From positions 30,325,539 through 30,389,538 of the forward strand of contig CM070636.1 in NCBI GenBank assembly GCA_036346255.1: a stretch of DNA of 64,000 nucleotides, given 5' to 3'. Position numbers and translations under genes: made by a program. How positions within the stretch are numbered: position 1 is the stretch's first letter; every line of letters starts with the position of its first letter. Shown here in pieces: positions 11,251 to 23,944 of this stretch. The notes below the pieces were generated by a model. The model worked only from the letters and a program-made list of their open reading frames with translations, was not told where the DNA came from and did not search any database. Source of the DNA: Ampelocalamus luodianensis. Its lineage: Eukaryota; Streptophyta; Magnoliopsida; Poales; Poaceae.

Positions 11251-13420
11251 TGAAGCTCGCCGCCGGCCACCACCGTCAACCTCAACCACCAGTGAGTGTA
11301 CCGATAGATGTGTAATAGCCTCCTCGTCATGTTGGTACCACTCACCGCCGACGATTCGCCACCGTTCGCCGGTTGCCATCGGATCCAAAGCCGTCGTCGC
11401 TGTAGAGCCCGCTTGGACGTCCACCTCAATAGCCACAACAGCACATGCGCTCGCGTGGCAGCCCATTCACGACCACGTGCGCGCTTGCGTGTCACAGTCC
11501 AGTCCAAACCCAGATCCAATCATTTATAAACGTAGTTCACCGTGAGCCGTGTCTATGACATGTAAGGCCCACATGTCCGCCTCAGCACCTTTTCTCTGTA
11601 TTTATTTTTATTCCGAAAATATCAGGACTGACGTCAGCATGTGTCATAAACCAATTTTTTAGTAGAAAAGTAATTCAACATATTCTAGAAATTCATTTTT
11701 GAGTATTTCTTTAAAAGATATATCTTCTTCATCCGAACTCCGATCTTCTTCATCTAAATTCGAGCTCTATTTTACTGAGATTTTTATTTATTTTTAGGTG
11801 TTTGTTTTCCTATCTGTTTTATTTATTTACTTCGTTTGTGAGTAGGCGTTGATACTTGAGGAGATTTTGAAGAAGGAGTTCACCAAGACCAGGACCAGTA
11901 CTATGATCTGTTCCAAGGCAAGTTGTACCTTTGATCATATTGCATCCAGTTTTCTAAAATTATTTTGATTCAATTATTGCATGTACTTTAAATATTTATT
12001 TAAATGCTTTTAGGTTTAGTTATTAATCCAAATTGTTTATATCCACCTTGTCTATTGTTATGTCATGATCTTTTGTCACCATAGATGGGTTCATTATTAA
12101 GTTGATATTATTGTAGCACCAACGTGGGTTGGTTAGATACGATTAGTCTGCTTAGCGATGCAACGAGTCATCATTTCATGTGAGTCGTAAATATAAATTT
12201 GACTAAGTGAATATGGAACTTTGTGATAAAACTTTGTGTTGTGTGCTATTACTCATTGATGGCATGTGTTGCACTTAACCAACTAGGTGGTAAAGGATTT
12301 AGACTGAGGCAAGTGGTGAAAACTGTGTGATATGGTAAAGCTTTGTGATTGGGAATGATAATCTTCGTGGCATAGTTAGAAATTGGAAGTCTTTCCTTGG
12401 TCAATTAAGAACTTAACTTTGTGTGCTATTGAACCGAGCCTTACTGTACGACCACATGCCTGGTATGGGACGGGACGAGCCTAACTTAGTAGGTTACAGA
12501 ATCTCGACATTAATCACTCAGGTTGATAGGTTAGGCTATGTGACAAGATGGAGGTATGGACCACTCTGAAGGTCACATCGCGGGATGGTTCACCGCTTCC
12601 CTGTCCAACGGTGTGTGTTGTGCCAAGCACTGTGTTTGGGTGGTATGATGGTAAAGCACATCGGGAGTATCAATGTTTGAGATGAAGTTTCAGAAAAGTT
12701 TTGTTATAGTTAGTGCTTGCAACACTGACTATATCGTGTGGGGAAAGTGTACAACCTTTGCAGAGTGTTAAACGATCTATTCGAATAGCCGCATCCGCGG
12801 TCATGGACATGCTTAGGGATTTCACACGAGGGTTAGTTTTTCATAAAAACAATTGGGAAGGGACAGTTGTGTAATTAAGTCCATATGGCTGGGTGAAATA
12901 AATTGATTAGGCTTTGTGTCTTTGTGAAAACAACTGTTAAATTACTATTGTTTATTTGTGTTAAGTTATATTTCAATCTATTATTTGTATCCAAATTGCA
13001 AATGTTGCTTTATGCAACTGAACCACAAAAGCCATTTCCTTTGGAATAAGCCATCATGTATACATTGCATTCAACAGAAGTGGAGGAGTCATGACCTGCT
13101 TTCTAGTAAGAGTTCTACGACGCTGCTAATTGTTAGGGTCTTGATCCCAGTCGGTTGACTATGGTGAATCAATAGGTTTCCTCTGAAGTTTATTTGTTCC
13201 GTTGCTGCTTATTTAAATATTGTCAGCCCCACGAGGCTTAATAAATGTAAACTCGACCATAAGGTCACAACCATTATTTTCTATTCAAATTAATCGTTTA
13301 TGTGATTATTCGACTTGTGTGGATCGATATTCATCTATGTTGACACTATGTGCGCTAACGTGATCCTAGACTAGTGCAGCATACACAAAGGGTCCAGAAT
13401 TGCATTTTTGGGTCCCGATA
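11251..13420 (+). repeat. GY-6 5' LTR, right part (related to family A)
   Basis: Sequence right of GY-1 continues a plus-strand LTR. It ends GGGTCCCGATA (CA expected) directly before a primer site. It shares with family A the block ending in TTTGATCATATTG, the palindrome CTATTCGAATAG (12777-12788) and the closing GGGTCCCG motif. The left part lies outside the window beyond GY-1. It is the oldest layer visible. Confidence 0.8.
11846..13094 (+). pseudogene. LTR spliced ORF in GY-6, with a nonsense codon
   Basis: Exon 2 (11846-11917, 72 nt) follows GAGTAG and ends CCAAG|GCAAGT. Exon 3 (13078-13094) follows CAACAG and ends in TGA after EVEES. Phases match the other LTR families (2 nt, codons, 1 nt). 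Exon 2 carries an in-frame TGA at 11857-11859, where a CGA codon would read through. The peptide after it is acidic and Gln-rich (GVHQDQDQYYDLFQ). The 1160-nt intron holds the palindrome. Confidence 0.35.
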
Positions 13421-13424
13421 GAGG

Positions 13425-13437
13425 TAGTATCAGAGCC
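13425..13437 (+). other. GY-6 primer binding site
   Basis: TAGTATCAGAGCC, one mismatch from the initiator Met primer site seen in GY-1 and GY-2, four bases after the LTR end. It shows that GY-6 runs on the plus strand. Confidence 0.8.
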
Positions 13438-13864
13438 ATATTGACTGTAGGTCTTGACCTTAGTTAGATTAGTCATTCTTAGAGTGTCCAAACTATTTTC
13501 TAAAGCAAAATTAACTTGTAAGATTAATGAATTACTTAACTTCTCTTGACTCAACTATTGCTGAAATTTCTCTTTTCCCCCGCTGTTTTAATGTGGTTCT
13601 TGTCCTCTTGTCTGTCTTGACAGATGCCTCGTCTTCAGAACTATGGTGAGAGCAAGGGAGGACTTGCTGCCGAGTTTTGGAAGCTGTTGCATGTGCTTGG
13701 AGGGTTCGATCGACTAATGTGCTGTGGTACCAATTGGGTAGTAAACGGCCGAAGCCATGGAGTGATCTGTCGTTTGACTATCTACACCAGGAGGAACACC
13801 AAAGCAAGCCAACCCTTAAACATCTCGACCAGAAGGATTGTGTGAAATTTGAGGAGTCTAGGAG
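13438..13864 (+). pseudogene. GY-6 leader with degraded open frame, cut by GY-3
   Basis: After the primer site comes AT-rich leader, then an ATG at 13624 opening a frame that starts MPRLQNYGESKGGL. A second overlapping frame (from about 13677) continues with KRPKPWSDLSFDYLHQEEHQ. The two look like one protein split by a frameshift near 13680. I recognise no gag or other family. It stops where GY-3 inserted; the five bases before that edge are AGGAG. The rest of GY-6 lies beyond the window. Confidence 0.4.
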
Positions 13865-14270
13865 TGTGAGGGCCCCCGGGTTAAATCCGTAAGACCGAGT
13901 TTAAGCAAGGCCTTATAGACATAACTCTGGACCTCAAGTAAATGAATTATAAGTTAACTCCATCTAAGTGAGAAAACTTGACTGAAACTAGAGCCCCGGT
14001 GATCATGCGTACTGCTCCTCTGCAAGTACTACATGATGATCGGTTCTCTAAACAATCAAAGACTACACTTAGTGAGTTAAAATGGGATTCATGAACAGCG
14101 AGCATGAGATCATGTTGGCTCCCAGGATTAGCGACCAACATACCCAAACTCACATACAACATTGATCACATCCATACAACATTTATACATTCATAGTTCA
14201 AAAGACATACATCAATAATAGTCAAGTCTATAACTATTACAAGTGGCCGACCGGCCAAATTCAAATAAGA

Positions 14271-15789
14271 TCATAAAATAGCAGCGGAAGCAAGTAAATA
14301 AACCAAAAGTCCAGCAAAGGTATGGCCATAACCCATCGGCAACCGACTGGGAGTTAAATGATAGCAGTACTCATTAGCGTCGCCTAAATCGGTGCTAACG
14401 AGCACATCGGGCTCGCAGTCTTCCTCACCTAAAAGCCAGTAGACAAACTGGCTGAGTACAAGGTACTCGCAAGTCTTACACAAATTAAAAATATTTATAC
14501 TAGAGTTTATCCAAAGGATGGCATTAGTGGCTTAGTTTTGCAGAAAATGCAACATCTTATATCTCCAGAACATCTAGTTTGCAAAAGCCATTTTGTAAAC
14601 CATTGTTTAAGAAAAGAATTTCGCAAGACATAGATAGTTATGTAGATCAAGCAATACCAAAGTGGCTGCCAACTTTGATAGACTAAAGTACATGAACATC
14701 CCATTCATGCCTAGCCAAGTTACAACCAAGTCAACTTTAAATTTTAAAGTCTATGCGATGACTCATCCAAAAACCAAGTGTTGTCCATAACCGTGGACAC
14801 AGCTATTCGAATAGATTAAACTCTACAAAGGTGTACTACTTTACCCACATGACTCGACTAGCCCGTAAGCCCCCGGATGCCTCCGGTTAATGACACACTT
14901 CCTTTGGTATGCGGGCCGGGGAGAATCGAGATACGGTCATTTTCAGCAAGAAGATCCTATTGAGATAGACCACCCGTACGAGATAACTCCCAACTTAGAC
15001 ATAAGCATATAGCAGATGTTAATCGGGCACACACGTTGCATTGGAGGGGCCAGTGTAAGGTAGTTAGTATGTTGTTGTGAGCAACATAGGTAATCGTGGT
15101 CATTATTCACAGTATATATTACACTGGGTTCCTAAGGAACATAGGGATTTCACAGTCTCTATGTCCTTGCACCACCTACAGTCTAACCCAATAAAACCAT
15201 CCCCTTACTTAGCCAGACGGCACCCATATACCGCATGTGGTAGCACGCTTGTTACTTGGACTGAAAGTTCAAAGCTCGGTCCTTAAGGGTCCGGACAAGA
15301 CCACCACATACCCAAAACTCGTGCATAACATCACCCGCACTTACGACCACTTATCCAGACCTAAAACCATTTAACATAACCAAAGTTTAAACCAAAAACT
15401 AGATATAACAATCTGGACAAAAAGAAAATTAAGAGTTGTTGTGTGTCTCCCACAATTGTGAGCTATTCCGCCAATTGATCTATTGCGTTATCTAGACCAT
15501 AATGGCTAAGCATTCACATGCAACAACCAAATCATCACAAGCATATATCTTAGGCATATGTGTATGGGAGATATCAAGGATAACCAGCAAGTATAGGACA
15601 TAACTAACTACTCATAACATAATGATATACCGAAAATAGCATGCAAGCAATATCATTGCATTTCAAAAACTAATGTATAAAATTAGGATCAATATGATGC
15701 AAGAATAAAGTTTAAATCATGTTTGCCTTGATGGAAGTCTAATTGCTCGCCCTTAGTAGCGTATGAGTCAATATCAATCGCTTCGGAAT
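14271..15789 (-). CDS. putative spliced acidic ORF inside the GY-3 LTR
   Basis: Exon 2 (15727-15789) is 63 nt, preceded by TTCATTAG and ended by CAAG|GCAAAC. Intron 2 is 1298 nt and contains the palindrome. Exon 3 (14271-14428) follows CTTTTAG and stays open for 52 codons including the stop, the longest terminal exon of the set. Joining gives ...LDFHQ then GEEDCEPDVL in one frame. The exon-3 tail ends with a hydrophobic run (AGLLVYLLASAAIL) not seen in the other families. A possible exon 1 ends near 17147 in GCGGTCCACCACA, matching GY-5 but with the donor GT missing. No family recognised. Confidence 0.42.
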
Positions 15790-16374
15790 CTAATGAATAA
15801 AGATACCGATAAACACCAAGAAATGCATCAAAAATGAAATTGCTCAAAAATGCATGATTTTTCTACAGTAGCTAAGTCATGATTTTAGAGGGATTTAGGT
15901 GGAATAATTATTCCATTTGGATTTATCATGTGAGAGTTATAGCAATTTGAATTTCAGTTTTCAAGAAAATTACAATCTGTTACTGTTCACTCATTTTAAT
16001 TATTTGGTGAAAATTTGCAGAACCATGGTGGAACAAATGATTATATGGTTAAATAGAGAATATTATTACAAGTCCAAAACAGTTGAGTTTACCTCCTTTG
16101 GAGTTTTTATGATTTAGTTATGAATTTCTAAAGTTATTAGCTTTTTCTTTTGTAAAAATAATGAAGTTCATGGATTACTTTTCAAAATAATACTCTCTGT
16201 TATAGGGACATGTTCAAAACCAATTTTAGTATAGATTTTATTAAAAATTAAAATTATCAAAATTGACTTCACTGTTTTTGGAGTTAAAATGAGTGAGTTA
16301 TGCATTTAACAAGTTAATACAATTTCCAGTGTGCAAAATAATTCATTTTTGGATTTTTGGTATATTCAAAAAGA

Positions 16375-16890
16375 TCAGAGGAGGTCGTTAGGGTCGTCTA
16401 TGCAAAAATGGCCAGAGGGTGGTCTTGGAAAAATAGCCGTGAGGGGAGGTCTTTGGGGTGGTCTGTGCAAAAGAGCTCCAGGGGAGGTCTTGGGGTGGTC
16501 TGTGCAAAACAGCCACAGGGGAGGTCTTGGGGGTGGTCGTTGTAAAAGGACCATGAGAAGGCCCTGAGGGTTGTCTTTGTAAACCAACCACAGGGAGGTC
16601 CTGCGGGTTATGAGCGAAATAGAGGTCCTGAAAGGTTGAGATGAACTCAAGGGAGATCTTTATCAGTTGAGATGAGATCTAGGAGGTCCTGGATGGTCCA
16701 GATGAGATCTAATAGATCCTGGACGGTCCAGATGAGGTCTAAGAGGTCCTAAAGGTGGGGATGATCTAAAAGAGGTCTGGACGGTCAGGATGAACGCAAA
16801 GAGAGGTCCTACAGGGTGATATGTTGCAAAAACGACCCCGAGGGAGGTCCTGAGGTTGTCTTTGCAAAACGACCACGGAGGAGGTCCACT
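16375..16890 (-). repeat. degenerate GACCTCC tandem array in the GY-3 LTR
   Basis: About 500 bases built from imperfect units containing GGAGGTC(C/T)TG on the plus strand (GACCTCC on the element's sense strand), with spacers such as TGGTCTGTGCAAAA. The spacing is irregular. The array lies between the candidate exon 1 and exon 2 of the LTR ORF. A similar sense-oriented array lies in solo-B. Confidence 0.7.
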
Positions 16891-18745
16891 GATGTACAAC
16901 TAACAGGGTGTGTGGTCCGTACGTAAGTGACTTAAAGACCTTCGTTAGGACATCATTTAAATGCTAATGATTACCGCTTAACTCCAAATCTCCCAGCTAC
17001 AGTATGTGTCCAAGTACGACAACGGGACGCTCGTCTAGCAAGCTTGCCCGGCGGCTCGCCGACGCTAAGTGCCACGGCGGAGCTAGCCAAGGCCCGCAAT
17101 AGCTTCGCAATAGTATTGCGCACATAATGGGAGTGGTCTTAGTGCTTGTGGTGGACCGCGCCGGCGGCGAGCTGGAGCTGAGCGAAGCTAAAACTACGGA
17201 CATGATGCATGAACAAAAGGAAGCTCTATAGCGACATACAAGCCCGAGGTCTAGGGACTAATTAGGAACTACCTGAGCGGGGAAGGGTGCTCGTGGAGCT
17301 TGGAGTTGGCCGGAGCATCGTCGGCGCCGGAGAAGAAGGTGGCGGCGACGAGCTTCAACGAGGAGAGGAGTCCTTGAGCAAAACAATGACAAGTCAATGC
17401 TCGAGACAGCTAAAAAAATCCTATGAGGGTGCTCTAGAAGCGAAGAATCGACAAAAGACTTACCGGATCAAAGTGGGAGTTGAAAAGTTGCTTTTCGGTC
17501 GAAAATGGTCCAAGCTTCAATTTCACCAGATCCTGTCGCGCATTAGTAAAATTGGTTGAGGGGTTTTGCTTAGAAGACTCAAACATGTAATACGACGCGG
17601 AAGATTCAAGTCAGTACCTCCTGGGAGTGAAGATTTACACAGAGGCGTCCACGGGAGCGCGCTCTAGAGCATGCAATGGCACCACGGTGGTCTAGGAGCT
17701 ACAAGCAACGAGAAGAGCTAGGATGAGCAAAAATGGAAATGGGGATGAGCATAGATCACGGAGGAACCATCCGGTGGAAGCTTACCCGAGTGAGAAGCTG
17801 GAACGGGCTTCCCTCTCCTCGGTCAAATAGAGGAGAAGTGGGGAAGAAGGAGGGTGCCGAGGGGGTATTATGGCCAGGAGAACGATGAAGTGAGGACGGT
17901 GTGAGATGCCGAAGCTCAGGGATTGGCCAACGGACGTGGTGGACTGACGTTGTGTCGGAGCGGCTCAGCGTGTCGCGGGCGCATGAAGCTCAGCTCCTAC
18001 GCGCATGCGTCTGCCGAGTGGGAGACGGAGGCGACAAATGGGCATGGTGTGGCAGTGACTCAACACACGTGGTTCAAGTGGATTATCATGGATCGTTGGA
18101 TCTGGACTGGGTGGCTCAGATCCGTTGTGACTTTCGGACTGCCGAGCTGGCGATGAGATCTGGACCGTTGAACTTAGATCTGACGTCTGCATGTGATGGT
18201 GCATTTAGCTGACTCGATCGAGTCAGTTCGCCTGGGTCGGACTCGAGCCCAAGGAACCGTGTCGGTTGGTTTGGGTTTAGGGTTTGACTGAGAATTAAAA
18301 TTGGTTCCTCCACTTTGACCAAGGTGCTAAAAATAGAAATAAATTTCCTAAAAATGTGAAATAATTCAGAGGATTTCCTGGGATAGTCTAGTGTCTACAA
18401 AGATTATTGAAAACTACTGTTCATGATATAATGTGTATAATATAAATTCAAACTTAATGTAGGTCATTAAATTGTGTTTGAATTTTCAGAAGCTTGAAAC
18501 CAATCGAAAAAATTTGGAAAAAATTATATAAATTCATGATAATTACTCTAGTATTTAAATAAATTATTTCTAGAAGATGTTTATAAGCTTTTGTTGCTGT
18601 TTTTATTTGGTGTCCAAAATTTGAAGTCTATAATTGATATTTGTTTGAGATTTCCAAGTGCAATTTATGAAGTAAATGCTTGTAAATAATGATGCATACT
18701 CATGATATGCATAATAATCCTCTTTATTAACTTGGGGATGTGACA

Positions 18746-18757
18746 AACCTCCCCCTT
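18746..18757 (-). other. polypurine tract of GY-3
   Basis: The minus strand reads AAGGGGGAGGTT immediately before the LTR edge. Confidence 0.85.
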
Positions 18758-18762
18758 ACAAA

Positions 18763-18782
18763 AGATCTCGACCCCGAGATCT
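18763..18782 (-). other. PPT-adjacent hairpin of GY-3
   Basis: Perfect inverted repeat AGATCTCG / CGAGATCT with a 4-base loop (ACCC), lying just upstream of the polypurine tract on the element's sense strand. The stem differs in sequence from the GY-1 hairpin (AGATCTCG against GAATCTCG) but pairing is kept on both sides. Confidence 0.7.
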
Positions 18783-18848
18783 CGGTAGGTCAGGAGATGG
18801 ATAGGAAGGTTTTACAGAAAGATACAACAACCATGGTCCAAAGACATT

Positions 18849-21800
18849 TCAAGTAGAAGGAAAAAGATCCGGATATTCACTTCGCAATTGATACTCGTGT
18901 TCCCAAGTAGCCTCATCTTCAGTATGGTTACTCCATGGACTTTGAGGAACTTGATGTTCCGATTTCTCGTCTTGCGCTCCTTTTCTTCAAGAAGGCGAAT
19001 CGGGTGTTCCCGATAAGAGAGATCGGGTTGCAAATCGAGTTCTTCCAACTTAGTTGCTTCAGTTGGAACGCGAAGGAACTTTCTCAGTTGTAAAACATGG
19101 AACACATCATGCACATCTGAAAGTGATGGTGGCAACTCTAATTGATAGGCCACCGATCCCACTTTTGCTAGAATTCGGAATGGTCTGACGTAGCGACGAC
19201 GTGTTCCTTTCATGGGAGATACTTTAAGGTAGACGTGATCATCCACATCGAAACTCAACTCACGGCGACGACGATCGGCGTAAGACTTCAGACGAGATTG
19301 AGCCGTCCAAAGTCGCTTACGGATGATGCGAACCTGCTCTTCGGCATCCTCCACCAAGGTTGGACCATAGAATGGTCTCTCCCCGGCTTTGGACCAGTTT
19401 AAGGGTGTCCTACAAGCTCTTCCATACAATGCTTCAAAAGGTGACATCTGTATGCTTGATTGGAAACTATTGTTGTAGGAGAACTCCGCAAATGGTAAGT
19501 ATTTCTCCCAATTCTTGCTATAAGACAGCACACATGCTCGGAGAAGGTCTTCCAAGATTTGATTTACCCTCTCAGTTTGTCCATTCGTCTGCGGGTGGTA
19601 AGCAGAGCTAAAAGATAGGTTGGTCCCCATTGCTTGATGGAGACACTTCCAGAAGTAGGATGTGAACTGAGGACCTCAGTCTGAAATGATCACTTTAGGC
19701 ACGCCATGGAGGCAAACAACTCTGGAGATGTACAGCTCTGCTAACTTGACTCCAGTATAGGTGGTCTTGACAGGAATGAAGTGAGCCACCTTCGTTAGAT
19801 GATCGACAATCACCCATATAGAATCAGACCCAGTTTGAGTCCTTGGAAGGCTGGTGATAAAATCCATGCCAACTTCTTCCCATTTCCACTTGGGAATAGG
19901 CAGGGGTTGTAGAGTACCCGCTGGCTTCAAATGCTCAGCCTTGACTCTTTGGCATACATCACACTCGGCAACATACTGAGCGATTTGTCGCTTCATTTGG
20001 CTCCACCAAAACTGCTTCTTCAGATCTTGGTACATCTTGGTACTTTCGGGGTGTATAGAGAACTGAGAGTTGTGAGCTTCTTTGAGAATTAGCTCTCTCA
20101 AGTTGAGATCAAGTGGCACCACTATACGGTTCCCGAACCAAAGTGTACCTTGTGCATCTTCTTTGAAACACTTGGCCTTGCCTTGCTTCATTTGCTCTTG
20201 GATTTGAGCCACTTCAGAATCAGTCTTCTGGGCTTCTCTAATCTGGTCTTCAAGTGTGAAATTCACACTAAGGGCAACAAGAGACCCTTCTTGAATTATC
20301 TCCGGGTGTAGACGTAGCATTGCAGTACACAAACCTTCTGAAATGGGGGTTACTGATAAACAGTTGCATTGAGATTTTCTGCTCAAAGCATCGGCTACCA
20401 CATTGGCTTTCCCTGGATGATAATGAAGTCCAAAATCATAATCCTTGATCAACTCAAGCCATCTTCTTTGCCTCAAGTTCAGATCGGCTTCAGTGAAAAT
20501 ATATTTGAGACTCTTGTGGTCGGTGTAGATCTCGCAACGATTACCGATGAGGTAATGTCGCCAAATCTTCAGGGCATGAACCACTGCTACGAGTTCCAAA
20601 TCATGAGTGGGATAATTCACCTCATGAGGTCTCAATTTGCTTGACGCATACGCCACAACTCGGCCCTCTTGCACAAGGTAGTCAGAGTCGAGATCCTAAG
20701 TTGGATCGATTTGCCTCTGGTAGGATCGAATCATAGTATCGAATCGTAGAATCGGCGATTCTACGGAATTGTAAAAATACACATATTTAACATTTATATT
20801 ATAAGTTTGTATAATTCTTATATGGTTTACCACTTACTTATAATCTAAAAAGGGACAAAGAACTTTTATCGCTGTGAAAAGCATAATGGTACTGACATGA
20901 TAGGTGATATAGTTCTAAACTACAGGAGAACAACCAATGGCCATGACTAGTTTACTACAATTACATGATAAATGTTCACAACTTTTGTAAATCAATATCT
21001 AATTGCAACACTTGCATGTTCCTTAAAAGCAGCTAGACATCCAGGAATAAAAATAGCTTATCATTATCAAGCTCAAGATTGCTCATGTCATAATATATAT
21101 ATTTGTACTAACATTATCACACTGATATTTATAGTTTCATTCTCAGAAATTAATATCAATAAATTTTGCTCTAAAACAAAATATCAGCAAGCCCTGACCT
21201 ATAAAAAAATATTAAAAAAATGCAATATTTTTTGTCCAAACGACTCTACCACGACTCTACTATGCGATTCTACACGATTCTACGCGATTCTACGATTTGG
21301 ATCGCGACTCTAGCACGATTCTACCTGATTCCAATTCACGGTGCGATTTGGATCGACAGGCTGTCGTGGGTTCGTAGAATCGTAAGATTCTAAGAGTAGG
21401 ATCGCGATTCTAACTACCTTGCTCTTGCATAAGTACACAACCGAGCCCATGGCGAGATGCATCGTAGTAAAAGTCAAAGCTCTTGTGAATGTTAGGCAAG
21501 ATGAGTACTGGAGCTTTGGTTAGACAATCTTTTAAGATTTGGAAGCTCTTTTCACATTCCTCCGAATATTCGAACTTCTTTTCCTTCTTCAGAAGCTGGG
21601 TCATTGGCCTAGCAATTTTGGAGAAGTTCTTAATGAATCTGCGGTAATATCCAGCAAGTCCAAGGAAACTGTGGATGTCGGTGTCGCTTTTGGGTTGCCT
21701 CCAGTTTAGCACATCTTGCACTTTATTTGGATCAATAGCGACACCGCCCTTAGATAGAATATGACCCAAGAAACTGACTTCCCGTAGTCAAAATTCATAT

Positions 21801-23944
21801 TTGCTGAATTTGGCATAGAGTTGATGTTGATGAAGCTTTTCCAACACAAGTCGTAAGTGCTTCTCATGTTCTTTATCAGACTTGGAGTAAATAAGGATGT
21901 CATCGATGAAAACCACGACAAACTTATCCAGATACTCCATGAAAACCGAATTCATGAGGTTCATGATGTAAGCCGGTGCATTTGTCAAACCGAATGACAT
22001 GACAGTGTACTCATACAGTCCGTAACGAGTAGAGAATGCCGTCTTCGGAATGTCTTCAGTTCTAACCTTGATTTGATGATAGGTCAAATACAAATCAATC
22101 TTGGAGAAGACTTGGGCTCCACTCAATTTATCGAACAAATCATTAATCCGAAGAAGCGGATACTTTTTCTTGACAGTGGCTTCATTCAACGGACGGTAGT
22201 CAACACACATCCGTAAACTTTTGTCTTTCTTTTTGACAAAGATAGCCGGGCATCCCCAAGGTGAGGAGCTCGGCCGGATAAAGCCTTTATCTTGAAGCTC
22301 TTTGAGTTGCTTTTTCAATTCTTCCAATTCATTAGGAGGCATCCGATATGGCCGTTTTGAGATTGGTGCAGCACCGGGTGCAAGCTCGATGACGAACTCT
22401 ACTTCACGATCAAGAGGCATGCGTGGGAATTCTTTGGGGAATACATATGGATATTCACATACCACTAGTACCTTCTCTATTTCAAGGGAGGTACTAGCTT
22501 CTAAGGCATAGAGATGAGAACTGCCCACTAAAGGCGCAAAGACGACTTGACTGCCGTCTTCACTTATGACTGAAATAGATCGCTGAGCACAATCAATTTT
22601 TCCCTGATTTTTGGACAGCCAATCCATCCCTAAGATCACATCAATACCCACTGAAGTTATCACTATAAGATTTGCCAAAAATTTAACCCTTTGAATTTCC
22701 ATATTTACGTCCCGGCAGATTTGATCGGTTTGGAAAATCGATCCCGGCGACTGAATCTGATAAGGTGGCTGAAGTGTATGTATTTCAAACTGATGAAGTG
22801 CAGCATAATACTTTTTAATAAATGAATGAGATTCTCCTGAATCAAATAAAACTGATGCTGGACAAGAATTTACGAGAAGTGTACCCAAAACGACGTCCGG
22901 AGCGTCGCTAGCCTCCTCGGCAGTGACGTGGTTCACTCTGCCACATGTAGGCACTTGAGGAGGAGTAGAAGATGCCCTCGGAGGTGGTGAAGACCTTGCT
23001 GGAGAAGGAGTTGGACCGTTGTAGATTCGCGGCATCCCGCGTGCTTTTGCTAAGCACTGATGCGCGTAGTATCCCTGGCGTCCACAATGGAAACACGTGA
23101 CACTTGGCCGAACATAGCCGCTGTTCGGGGGCTGACCTCCCCCATTCTTTCGCTGCACATTTGGTTGAGGAAGCCCTGGTGCGACGGTAGACGACCCTGG
23201 TGTTGCTGGAGCTTGAGTTCGAGGTGCCTGGGGTGGTCCGGTGCGCTGCCGAGGGAAACAGTCGCTTGTTGAAATTTGAGCGGCCCTCTTTCTCTTCCTT
23301 GACTCATCCACTGCTATACTCTTGTGTTCCACCACTATGGCCTTGTTGACCATGTGCTGGAAGTTCCTAAAATCATGCACAGCCAGAGCTAGCTGCATCT
23401 CCTCTGTCAAACCGTTCATGAAACGGTTCTGACAGCGGGCATCAGTGGAAACGTCGTGAGGAGCATAGCGAGCTAGGGAGTTGAACTCGTGGAGGTACTC
23501 AGTCACACTCTTCTTTCCTTGCTTAAGTGCAAGGAACTGTTGCTGCTTGATCAACATTACCCCCTCAGGAATGTGGGCTTCCCTGAAGGCTGCTCGGAAC
23601 TCGTTCCAAGAGTCGGCCTGCATGGCGGAGAAATTGTCCCACCATGCGCTTGCAGCGCCCTCCAGGTGATAGCTGGTGAATAGAACCCTCTCAATGACAG
23701 TGCACTGAGCGATTGCCAGCTTCTTCTCTATGGTGCGGAGCCAGTCCTCCACCTCCATAGGGTCTTCAGTTCCAGAAAAGGATGGAGGATTGGTTCGCTG
23801 AAAGTCAGCGAGTCCTCCATGAGCACGGTGAGAGTTGGCTCCTCCTACAGGGATGGGAGCCGTAGATGTGTTGTGTACGATAGCTTCCAGAATCCGTGTC
23901 TGGTCCATCCTATTCTGCTCGATTTGAGCTAAGACCTCCGCCAT
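18849..23944 (-). pseudogene. GY-3 gag-pol polyprotein, one frame with two stops, one frameshift and a transposon
   Basis: A single-frame polyprotein of about 1446 codons once the hAT-type insertion is discounted. Start at MAEVLAQIEQ (23944). Gag has an intact CCHC knuckle (CFHCGRQGYYAHQC, 23054-23095). Protease LFDSGESHSF (about 22820-22860) has Glu after DSG where Ala is usual. Reverse transcriptase follows with FIDDILIYSK (about 21885-21915), then RNase H, an integrase HHCC zinc domain (about 19940-20110) and the integrase core with QTERVNQ near 19570-19590. Breaks: TGA at 21788 (Trp expected after KYEF), TGA at 19676 (Arg expected after ISD), the 748-bp insertion at 20674, and a one-base loss near 18937 inside the chromodomain. 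The shifted frame then continues WSNHTEDEATWE to its own stop at 18849. Apart from these four lesions the frame is open. Confidence 0.92.
20674..21421. mobile_element. hAT-type non-autonomous DNA transposon in GY-3 RNase H
   Basis: A 748-bp insertion flanked by the 8-bp direct repeat CTCTTGCA (20666-20673 and 21422-21429). Terminal inverted repeats begin CAAGGTAGT(C/T)AGA(G/A)TCG and extend imperfectly for about 25 bases. An 8-bp duplication and CA-starting ends point to the hAT superfamily. There is no transposase; the AT-rich interior has only short frames. Subterminal zones near both ends are packed with the motif CGATTCTA or its complement (about 20720-20765 and 21240-21320), a plausible array of transposase binding sites. 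Element plus duplication is 756 bp, a multiple of three. Confidence 0.88.

Larger units (their letters stand above)
13865..18745 (-). repeat. 3' LTR of GY-3
   Basis: A 4.9-kb LTR running on the minus strand from TGTCACATCC (18745) to GGGGGCCCTCACA (13865). There is no second copy in the window to compare. It carries the palindrome CTATTCGAATAG (14803-14814), the two LTR exons, and a GGAGGTC-rich array at 16375-16890. GC-rich sequence near 17000-18250 is the probable promoter/leader part. Several ORFs there are short and unconvincing. Confidence 0.88.

Noticed and set aside
16331..16567. Short plus frames rich in Gly, Arg and Trp across the GGAGGTC array
   Set aside because: They are translations of the degenerate repeat on the antisense strand of the GY-3 LTR.
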